DNA of 64,000 nt from Protopterus annectens (GCF_019279795.1 NC_056738.1:481115281-481179280); one strand, 5' to 3'. Positions 1-11,702 are shown, counted from the first letter of the stretch. Translations and numbers: made by a program. Notes: generated from the letters alone by a model not told the origin.

Positions 1-46
<46 letters not shown>
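1..46. repeat. (CA)n microsatellite at window edge
   Basis: About 23 uninterrupted CA dinucleotides; the array probably continues left of the window. Confidence 0.97.
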
Positions 47-49
<3 letters not shown>

Positions 50-60
50 GTTCCTTACCC

Positions 61-335
61 TGAGTAGTTCTGTTGTTGCTGCCATTAATCCCTGCGAACT
101 GCTGTTTCAGCTTCCTGCACAAGCTCTTCTGTTCCCCATGTTGCTGCCATTAATCCCGGCTCAGCGAACTGCTGTATCACTATCAGCTTCTATTCCCGCG
201 GCCGCCGTGCTCTTCGTTTCAGCTTCCAGCACAAGCTCTTCTGTTCCCCATGTTGTTGCTGCCATTAATCCCATCCCGGCTCGGTGAACTGTTGCTGCCA
301 TTAATCCCGGCTCGGCGAACTGCTGTATCAGCTTC
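61..335. repeat. GC-rich imperfect tandem repeat block
   Basis: The phrase TTGCTGCCATTAATCCC recurs near 74, 140, 244 and 292, usually followed by GGCTCGGCGAACTGCTG. A second phrase (CAGCTTC..GCACAAGCTCTTCTGTTCCCCATG) appears twice, near 107 and 220. Units are of unequal length, so this is a degenerate minisatellite or a locally duplicated segment. Its GC and CpG content is clearly higher than the rest of the first 10 kb. No coding frame is recognised. Confidence 0.7.
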
Positions 336-359
336 CTTCCATTCCCGCCATTTCACAAC

Positions 360-560
360 TTAATTCAGCCAGCCGGAAATGATGATGTGAGCTCCTTGAG
401 CTCAATTCCGACTGGCTGGTAGCCTGACGGAGCTGACGTCATTGCGCATGTGATGACGTCAGCTCCAACAGCGCGAACATTTTAAAAAAAGCAAAGAAAA
501 ATCGGAAATGAAGGGGTGCCACTCGGGAATCGTGGCACCCCTTCATTTGGACCCCAAAAC
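360..560. other. Cluster of palindromes (possible MITE or cruciform region)
   Basis: Three inverted repeats lie close together: an imperfect one at about 366-420 (CAGCCAGCCGGAA / TTCCGACTGGCTGG), a perfect 13-bp-arm palindrome at 429-441/454-466, and a perfect 17-bp-arm hairpin at 506-522/532-548. No target duplication was found, so assignment to a transposon is only a possibility. Confidence 0.6.
429..466. promoter_or_regulatory. Palindrome with two CRE-like TGACGTCA sites
   Basis: Arms 429-441 and 454-466 are perfect reverse complements, each containing TGACGTCA, the consensus site for CREB/ATF bZIP factors. The 12-base spacer contains TTGCGCAT. Whether the sites are bound is unknown; they may be only part of a palindromic mobile element. 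Confidence 0.45.
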
Positions 561-649
561 TCGGTAAAAACTGAGTAATTCGGAATGGTTGGGAGGTCTG
601 ACTTGGAGTTGTCCATCTCTCCTGCTAGATAATACTTCCTTCTCATTTT

Positions 650-3600
650 CTTTTTTTTAAACAAGAAACATCTTTATTAAATTATCACGTATGACATAGG
701 CAATCTTACATTCATATAAATGAAAACAAAATATACTGATATAATCTTTACCCTTTTTGCACCTGTCCCATTTCTTCTAGATGACTTTTGTCCACCACTC
801 ATTCATGTCCATTCAATGTGCCAACAGTTCTGGAGTACTGTCCTAGATCGTGACAGTAGTTAGTTCCTACAGTCTGCTGCATGTGGCCTATCTTTCTACT
901 TCTAAACATTTGCTTCAGAATGACCCAATTCACTTCTTCCTGACATGAACTTGAGTACCAGTATCATGTCCCCTTATTTATTCTGTCCTCAAGCAAGAGA
1001 AGCTCTATGTCCTCTAGCCTCTGTAGATATTCCTTCCTTTCCAACCCATGGATATTTACAACAGCTTTCTGAATTTCTTCTAGCAGCCTAATGTTTTTTT
1101 TTTCCTTCTAAGGCCTCCAGAAATGAACACAGTACTCAAGGTTGGTATGACCACAGCCCTACCTTATAGAAGCATTACCTCTTTGCCTCTAGATTGTGTC
1201 CACATTCTGTTTGCTGCTGCCACTAACCTCTCACTCTGCTCCAAGTGATCCACTCATCCCACCTGATATCTCACGCCAATGTTTTTGTGGCCTAAGTGCA
1301 GTACTTTGCATTTCTTTGCACTGAACCACAAATGTCACATTTCTGCTTATTTGTTCTGCCTTTCCAAATCCTTTGTTAATTTCTTTGTCTCATCCTGAAG
1401 TGCTGCTTTTATTTTTGTGTTATAAACAAAAGAGACTGATCTTGTTCTCTTTTCTCTGTGGCAAACATAGTGAGCAGTGTTGGATCCATAATAATCCCCT
1501 GTGATATTTCATTAGTTACTTCTCTAATTTCTGACATTGTCCTTCTTATCATAACCCTGTGTCTACCATTCTACCATGCTTCTATTCAGTACCTCTATCT
1601 TGGCCCTATCCCAACCCCTCAAGTTCTCCTATCAGTCTCTTGTGTGGTACAAAGGCCTTGCTGATGTCGATGTAAAGTGCATCTACAGGTCCTCACCTGC
1701 CAAGTTCACATGTAAACAAGTCATGAAAGTAGATCAGGTTTGATTGACAGCTTTTTCTGGTCATGAGCACTTGTCGTGTGTTGCTTTGGAGATTGTTGTC
1801 CTCTAGACATGCTGTCAGCCTTCCACTCAGCTTTCTTTCCATGACTTTTACTACCACTGTTGTTAAACTAACAGACCTATAATTCCTGGGATCATCCCCC
1901 CCCCCCCCCCCGCATACCAGGGTTTCATAACTGCTATACCACAATACAATTACACTTCTATCCTAGCCAGTTACCTATTGAAGGTGTCTATCATGGGGAA
2001 TCTGACAACAAAGAGGTCAGATTTCTAAGCACTCTGAGAGTCAACCTATCTGGTCCTTTTGCTTTATCCTACCTAACAGCAGTCAGGTCCATCAGAACCT
2101 CATCCCTCTCTGCCTTGGTGTCTGTCTACTGTTCTCCCCATTCTGTCTTGGCTCCCTTCCAGCATAGCACTCTTCCCTTATTTTCCTATGTGAAGACTAA
2201 AGAAAAGTATGCATTTAGCACTTCTACTTTCTTCTAGTCTTCTGTGATCTGCCTCACATCTTGGCACAGCTTGGCCAGTTCTGTCCCTTCCTTCCTTCTT
2301 TCTGCTATGTACCTAAAAAGTCCATGCTTCCCTTCCTGATCCTTCTTTTGCCTCCCTTTTAAGTTTTACCTTTGCATTCCTTACCATCTTTGTTGCCATT
2401 TTTCTAGCATTCTTATACTGTGCCTCGATCACCTCCCAACCCTCTCATTTTTACTTCTTGTAGGTCCATTGTTTTGCCCAAATTAGCCTTACATTCCAAT
2501 ACTTCTCTTTTTGTCTCTTCCTTACATCCCTGTCCATTTTATAGTTTGTCTTCTTCCTTAGTGTGCTCCCAGTCTCCTAACACTTCACTGACTACCCCAG
2601 CACAACATAATCCACTCTTCTAAAGCCCCAAATCAATACCTTTGTCTTTTTATTTTTATCCTTTCCTCTTCTTTAAACATATTGGCATAACGGTGCCTTA
2701 ACCTGGACATTCATGACAATGTTTGCACTGATTAGGAACATGTCTATACTTCTATCCATCTTGGTACAGTCGTGCAGTAGTTGACTGAACCTGTCATGTT
2801 GCAAGACCTCATTCTCCCTGAACATTGGACTCTCTCTTATTTTGCCTGGAGGATGATGCACTGTATCAGTTCAAAAGCTCTCCACTTTCCTCTACTTTAA
2901 CTGACAGCATACTTAACCTAGCTTTTAACCCTGGCTGAACCCTTACCCCACTCCTGATTTGGTGTTTTTTTCCTCCTCTCTTTCTTCACATCTGATTATT
3001 TCCTTTATGGAGATTGCTACTCCATCTCCATTTCTCCACTATCTGTCATTCCTGGATAACTTGTAGCCAGGCACTCCCATTATCCACTTCTCTTGTCATT
3101 ATTCCATGTCTCTGTGATATCAGCAATGGCACCCCCTCGCATCACTGCTTGCAGCTCCCCATCTTCCTAGCTAGACTTCTTGCATTGCAGAGTAAAACTA
3201 ACCAGCCACAGTCTGAGTTTCACTTGTTTGTGCCTCTGCTATATTCTACATCTATTTTTACCTGCTGTCAACTGACTAAACACTTACCCCTTCTTCTGCA
3301 TCTGTCACCACCCTCCGCCCTTATATATTAGTTTAAAGGTACAATCATTAACATGTACCTTTCTGGCTGAGCAAAAAGAACAGCTGTCATTTCTGGGACA
3401 AGTTGGAGTCTATCTCTTATACAGAGATTGTCTCCTCCACCCAACCCCACCCCAGGCTCCAACCAGTCCAAAGACTTTCTGACAAAGCTACAGCCAGTCC
3501 TCCTTTTACTCCCTAAATCCCTCCTTCATTTGAGTGCTAGTTGCTGGTACAGGTAACACTACTATACTACCTTCAAACGCCTCTTCTGACACATCTCTGC

Positions 3601-4480
3601 CACCTCCCTGGCACTGTTTGCTGCTACTTATGTAAGCCATGAGATCTATTTCACTGAAATCTGTTCTTTCTTTTTCTCATTTGCAAGAATACCTGATACT
3701 CTTTGTGATTGAGTCACCTATCGCAAAAACATTATCTTTCCCAGCAGCAGCTCTCTTCTCCTTTGCTTCCTTCACCATGTCACTACCCCTTCTGTCTGTA
3801 ACATTTCGACCACCATTTCCAGCATTCCTCACTATCTCTGTTTATATGTATGTAAGTCCTTCCCATCCCCCTTGTGTTTTTCATAAAATACCTCTTTACT
3901 ACTCTATCTCTTTTGCCCTCTGCCGCTCCCATCTAACTACATGTCCTTCCCTGTCCACTTCTCTGCAGCTTACTATGTGATGTTGATTCCTGCCTGAACA
4001 CCACTTGTTCCAACTTCCCTGCTGTCACCACCCTTTGCATTTCTACTTCACACTAGCTTCCTTCTCTTTGTCCTCCCTTTCATGCTTGCATCTCCTACTT
4101 TCTCTAATCACCTTATTTTATGCCATCCCACTTGCCTGTACTCCTTTGATAGCCTCTACCTGTTCTCCTGTCCAATGCCTTTCTCCCCTTAACTTTTCCC
4201 ACCCGACCCAGTCCACAACCCTCTTGCAGCATCCACCAACTCTTCCTTCCTAATCCTGCTCTGCCTTTTCATGTCTGAGTAGTCAGTCCACTAACATCTC
4301 CAGCTCACATATTGTACTATGAAGTGACCCAATTCTCCTGTAGACCTACATACTTTGACATCCTAAAGCCCTTTAAGTTAAGGAATTGCTGTTCCATATC
4401 CTAAGAAACTCACAGATCCCACTCCTACTCTTCTTGTCTAGTTTGTGCTCCTTCTTTCATGTGTCATTCTTGGATCTGTA
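650..4480 (-). mobile_element. CR1-type LINE, long but decayed copy
   Basis: Read on the minus strand, the parts of a CR1-group non-LTR retrotransposon appear in order. An SGNH-esterase-like ORF1 trace lies near 3,740 (AIGDSITKSI). A start of the APE endonuclease lies near 3,130-3,190 (LCNARSL, then DITETWN). RT fingers are at 1,690-1,945 (NYRSVSLTTVVVKVME, then LEDNNLQSN), palm motif A near 1,660-1,690 (DISKAF), a KCKVLHLGHKN-like stretch near 1,290, and the C-terminal NLEYCVHFW / YLQRLEDIELL region near 980-1,160. The 3' end has AATAAA at 673-678 followed by an A-run at about 650-660. Many stops and frameshifts separate the pieces, so it is an old copy. The clade call rests on remembered motif patterns and is not backed by a search. 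Confidence 0.8.
1896..1911. repeat. C16 homopolymer
   Basis: Sixteen consecutive C inside the RT region of the minus-strand CR1-type LINE; it produces a run of glycine codons on the minus strand and is probably a slippage expansion. Confidence 0.9.
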
Positions 4481-4499
4481 ACTTTTTTCCCCTTTTTTT

Positions 4500-4516
4500 T
4501 ATTTATATGGATACAT

Positions 4517-4551
<35 letters not shown>

Positions 4552-5100
4552 TTTTGCATTTGTTAACCTGGTTGGTCCAGCTGGGTAAGAATTTACCCTT
4601 TTTCAATGGAGACCCGATGGGAAAAGCCCCAAACAGACATGCAAATACATACAAATAGAGACAAATTAACAATATTAAAGAGCAAAACAATCTTATGGAT
4701 ACAATGGATAAGAAGAACATAATGTACTCAATGGAATAGTACATAGCTATATATACAGAAAGTGTAGTAATAGGTTGTAACAGGAGAAACAACAATAATA
4801 AATCCAGCAAGTAAGCAGGAAGGAAGTTAAGGTTGTAGGTAATATAATGAAAAGAAACAAGGTATAATTAGACTAGTGGCTAGAAGAAGAAATGTGTAAG
4901 TGCAGAGCTTCAGAACTGAGGGAAAGTAGAGTGAGAGTAAAAAGTAGAGAGGGGTGACTGCACAAGGGACCGTAGGCCAGAAGAGGGAATGGTGCAAAAG
5001 AAGATAGTAGAGGAGGGATGTAGTGAACTAGAGGGAGAGTACAGAAAGAACAGCAGTTGGATAAAGTAAGTTATAGAAAGAGGAAAAAGGTCTTATTTAT
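4500..5100 (-). mobile_element. L2-like LINE, 3' end fragment
   Basis: On the plus strand it starts with a (TTTA)n run at about 4,514-4,553 followed by TTGCATTTGTTAACCTGG, then a segment ending GGAGACCCGATGGGAAAAGC. The same layout, (TTTA)n - ACATTTGTTNACC - CTTTTTCAG - GGGGAGAAAAGC, marks the 3' end of the L2-like LINEs at 25,140, 33,790 and 57,790. The element is therefore on the minus strand with a tetranucleotide tail and a truncated 5' end. No RT remains. Confidence 0.75.
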
Positions 5101-5339
5101 AAATATATATATATATGTAGGTTTACTATCTAAATCTTGAATGGCAAAACACATTTTCTACACAAACACTGAAAAAAATTCTGAATACTAATTAAATAAA
5201 CATGTCAAAAATACCTCAATTTGAAATGATCGAACCAATGGCTTCGACATTTCTGAATGTTTACCTTCTGACACTTACCTACCTACTTCCAGCAGTACAA
5301 AAGTACACAGTTCAGTACATCACTTTAATTCACACTTTT

Positions 5340-5430
5340 GTAGGTGGGCAAGCCCCCCTGCACACCCCCTGCAAATTATACATTCCAACTCCGAAATCGT
5401 ACTACAATGAGGAAAAGGGTAAATTTTGCG
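5340..5430 (+). mobile_element. Fragment of a MITE family shared with 37,763 and 19,690
   Basis: It contains GGTGGGCAAGCCCCCCTGCA, then CCAACTCCGAAATCGTACTACA and a GGAAAAGGGTAAATTTT block. The same sequence of blocks occurs in the complete MITE at 37,763-38,078 and, reversed, at 19,800-19,915. No terminal inverted repeats remain here; a (TA)n array replaces the right end. Confidence 0.6.

Positions 5431-5458
<28 letters not shown>
5431..5458. repeat. (TA)14 microsatellite
   Basis: Pure TA dinucleotide run at the right edge of the MITE fragment. Confidence 0.95.
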
Positions 5459-5462
<4 letters not shown>

Positions 5463-5699
5463 CTGTGAAAGTGGGCTGGGTATCCCTGCCTCTAAATGTG
5501 ATTGTGTAAATGTACTAGTGCCACCAATTTGACACTCAGATGGCAGAATAGCACCTGCTGACATAAAAATGGTCATCACCAATAGGGTTTGAATCGCTGA
5601 ATAACAAACAAGTATGAAATAATAGCAAGATAGTACAAGTCTGTTTCAATAGCTAACTTACAGTCTACAACCTGGCCCCAAGAGCATAAAGGAAATATG

Positions 5700-7690
5700 T
5701 ATTGCTATAAGACCTCTCAAGTGTCCATCCTTTCATTGAAGCTTTTGTGGGAATTTGTGAAGAAGAGATACATTCTTCCCTGACAACCAAACATAAACAT
5801 TCTTTCTATAATTTAACACCTCAACATAAGGACCCTGTGTGACCACCTATACAACCTATTGTATCCAGCCGTGGCTGGGTCACATAATCTCTATCAATCT
5901 TTGTAGAGAAGACACTTAGACTGGTACTAAATAAGGCTGTGACAGTACTTAAAGATACCAAGTCTTTTTAGAGGAGCTTTTTTCTTGGTATGATCAATAT
6001 GATGGGAATTATGACTATCTTTTGTCACATTAGATGTAGCTTCACTGTTTACAGTGATACCCAATGATTGGGGCATTGACTGTGTGAGGCAATTCCTTGG
6101 TTACAATACTGACTGGCCAGTGAGTAAGGTTAATTTGCTGTATGAATTAATCGAAGTTATACTTAAAAATAATATCTTTGTCTTCAACAATGACTTTTAT
6201 ATCCAGCAGACAGGAGTTGCGATGGGCACAGCATGTGCTAACACTTATGCCAACTCTTGCCCTTGGATACTGGTAAAAGGAGTATGTATTACATAATAAT
6301 GTTTCTGTTAGGAATATCCTGTTCTACAGATGATTTGTGGATGATATCATTCTCGGATGGAAAGAAACAGAACAGAGCTTGAATAGTTTTATTGATTTTT
6401 TACAAATGACAACTGATTTTTTGAGGTTTAATTATTGCCTTTCTCATGAGAGTACAGACTTCCTCAATGTTAAAGTTAACAAGGGAGTAGGGACATTGCC
6501 ACACTTGTCTCTACAGGAAACATTGTAAGAGCAATACCCTGTTACAGAGAACCAGCATGCATCCTTGTCATGTTAGAAATGTTATGAAGGGACACTTCCT
6601 GCAGATAATGAGGTTACATGACAACACCCTGACTTCATCTTTTCGACTTCTTAAGAATGAATTTCTAGTTTGAGGATATAAGTTACATGAGATTGAATGG
6701 TGTATGTATGAGGTACTTCATATGAGGAGCAGTGATGGAAGACCCTGCTTTTCTGAGATATCCAGGAATGATAATGTTGGAGATGTTACTCTTGCTGGTA
6801 CATGTCGTAAGAACAGGGTTTGCCTCACCTGTTCAAGTGATGTGAATATAATATGCAATAATTTGAAAAATAATTAGTCTATTTTACAAGCTGACTCTGA
6901 TGATTCTCCTCGGTTTTGTTTTAGGAATAACCTTAATCTTAAAGGACAATTATGCTATTGGAATAACCTGAAAGAGGCTGCAGTTCACTCTGATCGAAAA
7001 AGGACTTTTAAATGCCGCACTTGCAGAGCATGTAAATATATTCTAACGAACACCTCATTTTTGCAACCTAGCACTGGTTTTACAATACAAATAGATTTTT
7101 ATGCCGACTGTAAGAGCAAAGATCTGGTTTAATATGCAGACTGCACTGTATGCAAAGCCTTATAAATTGGCAAAACGAATCACAGATTAAAAGAAAGGGT
7201 TATGGAGCATATAAACGACATAAATAAAAAGAAAGTAACTGATGCCCTGACTAAGTATGTAATGGAATGAGGTAGTGAGACCACTCATTCAAGTTTTTCG
7301 TGCTGGAGCTGACTTCTTTGAATGTGTGGGGTGGACATCAAAATAATATAACAGAATATCGTGAACTACATCGAATACTACTTTTACAAGCACATCTTCC
7401 ACCAGGATTGAATGGGATGGTTTAATTGAAGCCAGTATTGAAATCCTGCCCCCTACATCATTGAATTACAGTCCTGGGGGCTTGGCTCATAATAAACACT
7501 TGATTGGTTGATTCATTTTTTAGTGAATAGTCAGCTGACTGCATGTGATTGGACCTTGTTAGACTTTTAAATGCTCTTCCTTTAGTTTTTTATATGATCT
7601 GAAGAAGCAGATTGAGTATCCATGAAAATGCTTACCTTTTATTTTACGTTATTTGTTTTATTAAAGTTTATAGTTCATTTTCAGCCATGT
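5700..7690 (+). mobile_element. Penelope-like retroelement (RT plus GIY-YIG), decayed
   Basis: Plus-strand pieces match the order of a Penelope-like element. From about 5,850 there is an RT region (QPIVSSRGWVT, then TLRLVLNK). An open piece at 6,054-6,296 has IPNDWGIDCVRQFL and the motif-B-like QQTGVAMGTACAN. At 6,337-6,528 there is motif C as DDIILGW, then an EN..DFLNVKV stretch. Downstream, near 7,010-7,035, is a CRTCRAC cysteine cluster. Near 7,135-7,210 lies DCTVCKAL-IGKTNHRLKERV, the GIY-YIG endonuclease core. This order, with a C-terminal GIY-YIG and Cys motifs, suits the Neptune/Penelope group rather than LINEs or LTR elements. The frame is broken many times. The 3' end near 7,599-7,690 carries a hammerhead-like motif. 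The 5' boundary is uncertain. Confidence 0.85.
7595..7640 (+). ncRNA. Hammerhead-ribozyme-like core at the Penelope-like 3' end
   Basis: CTGAAGA at 7,599-7,605 matches the hammerhead CUGANGA box, and GAAA lies 18 bases on at 7,624-7,627. The intervening segment pairs only weakly, so stem II is poor. Hammerhead motifs are known in the terminal repeats of Penelope-like elements. This copy is probably inactive. Confidence 0.4.
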
Positions 7691-7699
7691 TGATTAGAG

Positions 7700-9235
7700 T
7701 TTTATTTTTTTAGAGTATTTGATTTTGTATTACTCTGACCTTCATCAAGTGGCTTTGATTTTTGTTCTGTAACACCTGGAAAAGCCAGAGACATCCAGTC
7801 ACATGCTGCTCTTAAATCAAGCCAAATATGAAATACACTAATTAATATTTCTGTCACTGGTAGTTTGCCATAAACAGTCTAATGGGAGACACATCCCACA
7901 CAGTATGTTAACCAACAGTGTTAGTAATGATTACCCTATTTTCAGATAAATAACAGTACATATTCTTATAAATCTACTTAACATCAGGCACAATAAACTA
8001 ATGAGATCATGAGGCTGAATTAAGCTGACATACGTAAAAATCAACTGCCAATCATTAGCGGACCGGAGTTCCACTGTGGCGAATCCCTAAAGCCGAAAGA
8101 CACAACAACAACATGCATTGGTATAACTGTTCATACTATCTATATGACAAGCATCAGGCACTATAAACTAATCAGACAAGTTTGAGCTAACACTATATGG
8201 GAATGGACTGTTGCCTTTTACCCAACATGGTGATTTGAAGACTAAACACAATGACAACATAAATGTGTAGGTAATCAGTCTTAGTCATTTTTTTTTTTTT
8301 TGCTGCAACATTTATAACAGCTGAGCATGTCACTCTTTGAGATTCAACATTCTAAAGTTATGCCAACACAGAAAATACTTAATTCTAATATTTACTAAGT
8401 TTGGCAGGAAGAACACATCATATACATAAGTTTGATGTAAACCAAGCAGAAAAAATGAGCAGTCTAATGGCTATGCTAACCAAGTAGTAATTCCTCCCAA
8501 AATATGACTGTATCACTGAAACAGTTTGAAATTTTGCAGTAACATTTACTGAAAGTATGCCATGATAAACAATTACACTGTACACTGTACTTATTTGGTA
8601 ACTTGTAAATAAAACTATGCATGTACCTTCATCCTGATTTGGCATTCGTAGGTGTCTCTATCCATAAATCTGGGAGCAGTATTGGCATACATCCAGTGGT
8701 GGAATGGGTCACTTTTATGGAGAAAAATAGCTGATACATACCTTTAAATGAAAAGCTAGCCTAGCATAGGTATGCATGAACATATACTTTATTTCCCTCC
8801 CTGAAAAGAACAGAAGTCACATACCTGTTTTCTAGCTCTTATTAAAAAAGGCAACCTGGCAGACTGGCACATTCTATTAATTATATAGGCCCATTGGTGT
8901 TCCCCAGCAATATAAGATTAAATGGCTAAATCATCTTACATTACATTTTTGGATAATCCATTTGGTATTCATTTTCTCTGTGATTATGCATGCAGAGAAC
9001 TGCATTTCCCCATGAGAAAAGGGAATGGTAGCCATATGGTCCATGTAGTCTCTAGATATCAATTAACCACTCTCTCTAATTTTGCAAACTTCCTCTGAGA
9101 TTGTGTAGCCTCAAATGATGTTATATGCATGTAGAGGTTTGCCCCACACTTAAGCAAAGGCTGCAAAGTTATTTTTAATTGATAAAATTCAACAGAATGC
9201 TCCCCTGATATACCAGGATCCTATGAAATGTACCA
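7700..9235. other. No gene recognised; low-complexity and single-copy-looking sequence
   Basis: Apart from the SINE piece, this stretch has only short, unconvincing frames. A phrase containing CATCAGGCAC..ATAAACTAAT occurs twice, near 7,982 and 8,152, suggesting a small local duplication. Confidence 0.5.
8033..8115 (+). mobile_element. 5'-truncated SINE (CCGAAAG tail family)
   Basis: Matches the 3' half of the complete SINE at 24,069-24,302: GTAAAAATCAACTGCCAATC, then CCGGAGTTCCACTGTGGCG and an AAGCCGAAAGACACAACAAC tail. The tRNA-like head is missing. Orientation is plus, given by the ACA-rich tail. Confidence 0.8.
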
Positions 9236-9239
9236 TATC

Positions 9240-11695
9240 CTAAAGAAATAGATGTGAGGCAGATCACAATATAGCAACTTGCCTCTTGTTTACTGACAAC
9301 CGTTTAATTTTAGAACAGGCAAGCACAGTGTGTGAGAGCTGTAGATACACAATGTCATTGGAGGCAAAGTTCTCATATATACACATGAAAAATGCAAAGC
9401 AGGTTGTCAGCGTTATACTCAAAACACTCACTACAGCACTAAGGAAAAAACACATAGACCCACATATACTGAGGTATTCACTTGTAATCTACCCAGACCT
9501 CCAAGGCCTCCTAAAAGCATCTCTCAGTGGCCCCGCACACACTCAAAATAGATAGTACCTCACACAACACATAACTCTGAAAATCATAGCAGCACCACTT
9601 CCAAGTCCATAAGACAACACACCACACAGTCATAACATTCTAGTTATTGGGGATTCCATTGTAAGACATACTGAGGTCCTCCTTATCAGGCTAAACAAGG
9701 AGAAGGTCACAATGAGCTGTCTGTCTGGAGCCATGATACACCAGATCATGCATGCTGTTAGGTCTTTAAACCACAAGTACCAGTATGACACAGTCATAGT
9801 CAACTTGGGCATAAATTACCTAAGATGTAACTCACTGGACTATATGAAGAGAGAAAAAAAAGGGAGCTCTCTGAATATGTGTCCTAGGCAGGAATGAATC
9901 CAGCCTTGAAGAGCATTCTACCTTCACCAATGATGATGCCAAAGAACCAGCAAAAATGACTTCAACAAATGACTTAGTTTCCAGTGTCACAACAAGGGGA
10001 TCCAATATCTGTCAGCTTGGGGAGACATGATCGACAAACAAAGATGTTTTGCCAGAGATGGTTTGCACTTGTCACCACTTGGCTTCCGGATACTGGCAAA
10101 AATGTTATCTGTCCCCATAGTGCCTTTTTTAGACTGTGCTAAGTTGTTAAACCCTCCAACATAAGAAAAATCATTCATGACTACCTAAAGGTACTGTTGC
10201 TCAATTTTAGGAGTTTAAATTAAAAACTGCACTCCTTGGAAGTACTCCTCATCCTTTTGAAGGCAGACATATATGCAGTCATGGAAACATGGTTCAGAAC
10301 TATGGAAGGTACCTTGGCTATCAAAGGCTACAATGCTTTTCATACATTGTGATCCCCTCAGCTCAGGATAAACCAAATGCAGGAGAAGTCTCAGTTTTCA
10401 TAAAGGGCAAGTACACTGCTAGATTGGTCCAACAGCATGACTCACTTGAGCTGCTCCATACCCAACAAACCATAGGTGCAACCCCCTTATCATATCCTTG
10501 CTAGCTACAGATCCTCTAACATAAGCCTGGAAAAACCACACCTCCTACCTAAACCTAATAGAATCTCTTAACATTCAGCCTAACACCATACTTATGGGTG
10601 AATTCAACTAACCCTCCTTAAACTGAGAGACTTATATGACCCATAATTCACTTGCTCAGTGGTTTTTGGGCTTAGTCAATGCAAACACTGTGGAGCAACT
10701 AGATAGCTCCACAACTAGAGGTACAAATATCCTAGACCTAGTACTCATGAACATGGGGGATGCTACTTCCTCCCGTGCATTAACTCCTCCCTAGTAAGAG
10801 CTGACCACAAAATGATCTTTAATACTGAAACTAACCTAGAACAGCCATCAAACTGCAAACCTGTCAAGAACTTTGCTAAGGCCAATTACCTCAAACTAAG
10901 TGACAGCTTATTAAACTTCTAAGCCCCTCTGAACCCTGATGACAATGAGGCCTACTCTGAGTTGTACACAAAAGCACTGTATAACCACATTCACAGCTGC
11001 ATAGAGGAGGCAGTCCCTGTCTGAGTCAAACCTATGATTACTGGCAAAAATAAACCACCATGTTAGACCCCTAGCATAAATAGACTATTCAACAAAAGGA
11101 AAAAAATCTTCCCCAAAGCCAAGAAGGAACAGACAAAACAGTGCAAAAAGACACTCACCAGTCTAGACAAACAAATTAGAGTGTTGGTCAAATCTGCCAG
11201 AGCAAACTGTCAGGCAAAGATAGCCTCCCAGGTGAAAGATAACCATAAAGCTTTTTTTTATTATGTTTGTAACCTCAGGTGAAATGCTCAGCAATGTGCC
11301 GAGTTAATCATGAAAGACAACACTTACATCCAAACAGAAACTACAGCAAACCTGCTGGCCAGCAAGTTAGGTTCAAACTTCCCCTCATTACCTCCTACTA
11401 CACCCAAAGAAATACCCGTAATCATCCCCCTACTGGTCATTATGAAGGAAAAGGTACTTACTGCACTTGCTAAAGCCAAAAACACACCCTCCATAGGTCC
11501 CAACAGCATTCCAGGATGTTTCTTAAATAGCTTAAAACAGACTCTATCAAGGCTACTAGAAACCTTTATTAACCACAGCCCCTGTATGGGCTACTTCCCA
11601 GTGGAATGCAGGGCTGCAACAGATGTGCTTCTGCACAAGGGGGACCATCAACTGACCCAGGGAACTACAGATGCATAAGGGTGTGTATGTGTGCA
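9240..11695 (+). mobile_element. CR1/Rex1-like LINE, 5' half (ORF1, endonuclease, start of RT)
   Basis: ORF1 begins near 9,260 with LLFTDNRLILEQASTVCESC, homologous to the minus-strand copies at 28,303-28,503 and 39,161-39,445. An SGNH-esterase-like part follows: DSIVRHTEV near 9,650, VIVNLGIN near 9,800, and ARDGLHLSPLGFRIL near 10,055. The APE endonuclease runs from about 10,200 (TWFR near 10,290) to about 10,850. The linker and RT start include QVKDNHKAFFYYV near 11,230 and an open piece at 11,310-11,678 with PSIGPNSIPGCFL. The RT breaks off right after the NYR motif, where a (CA)n array begins. Stops and frameshifts are frequent in ORF1 and endonuclease; the last 370 bases are open. Confidence 0.85.
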
Positions 11696-11699
11696 TATA

Positions 11700-11702
<3 letters not shown>

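Noticed and set aside
3014-4253. Long plus-strand Ser/Leu/Pro-rich frames
   Set aside because: The minus strand here encodes LINE ORF1/endonuclease remnants; the plus frames are their shadows in a pyrimidine-rich strand.
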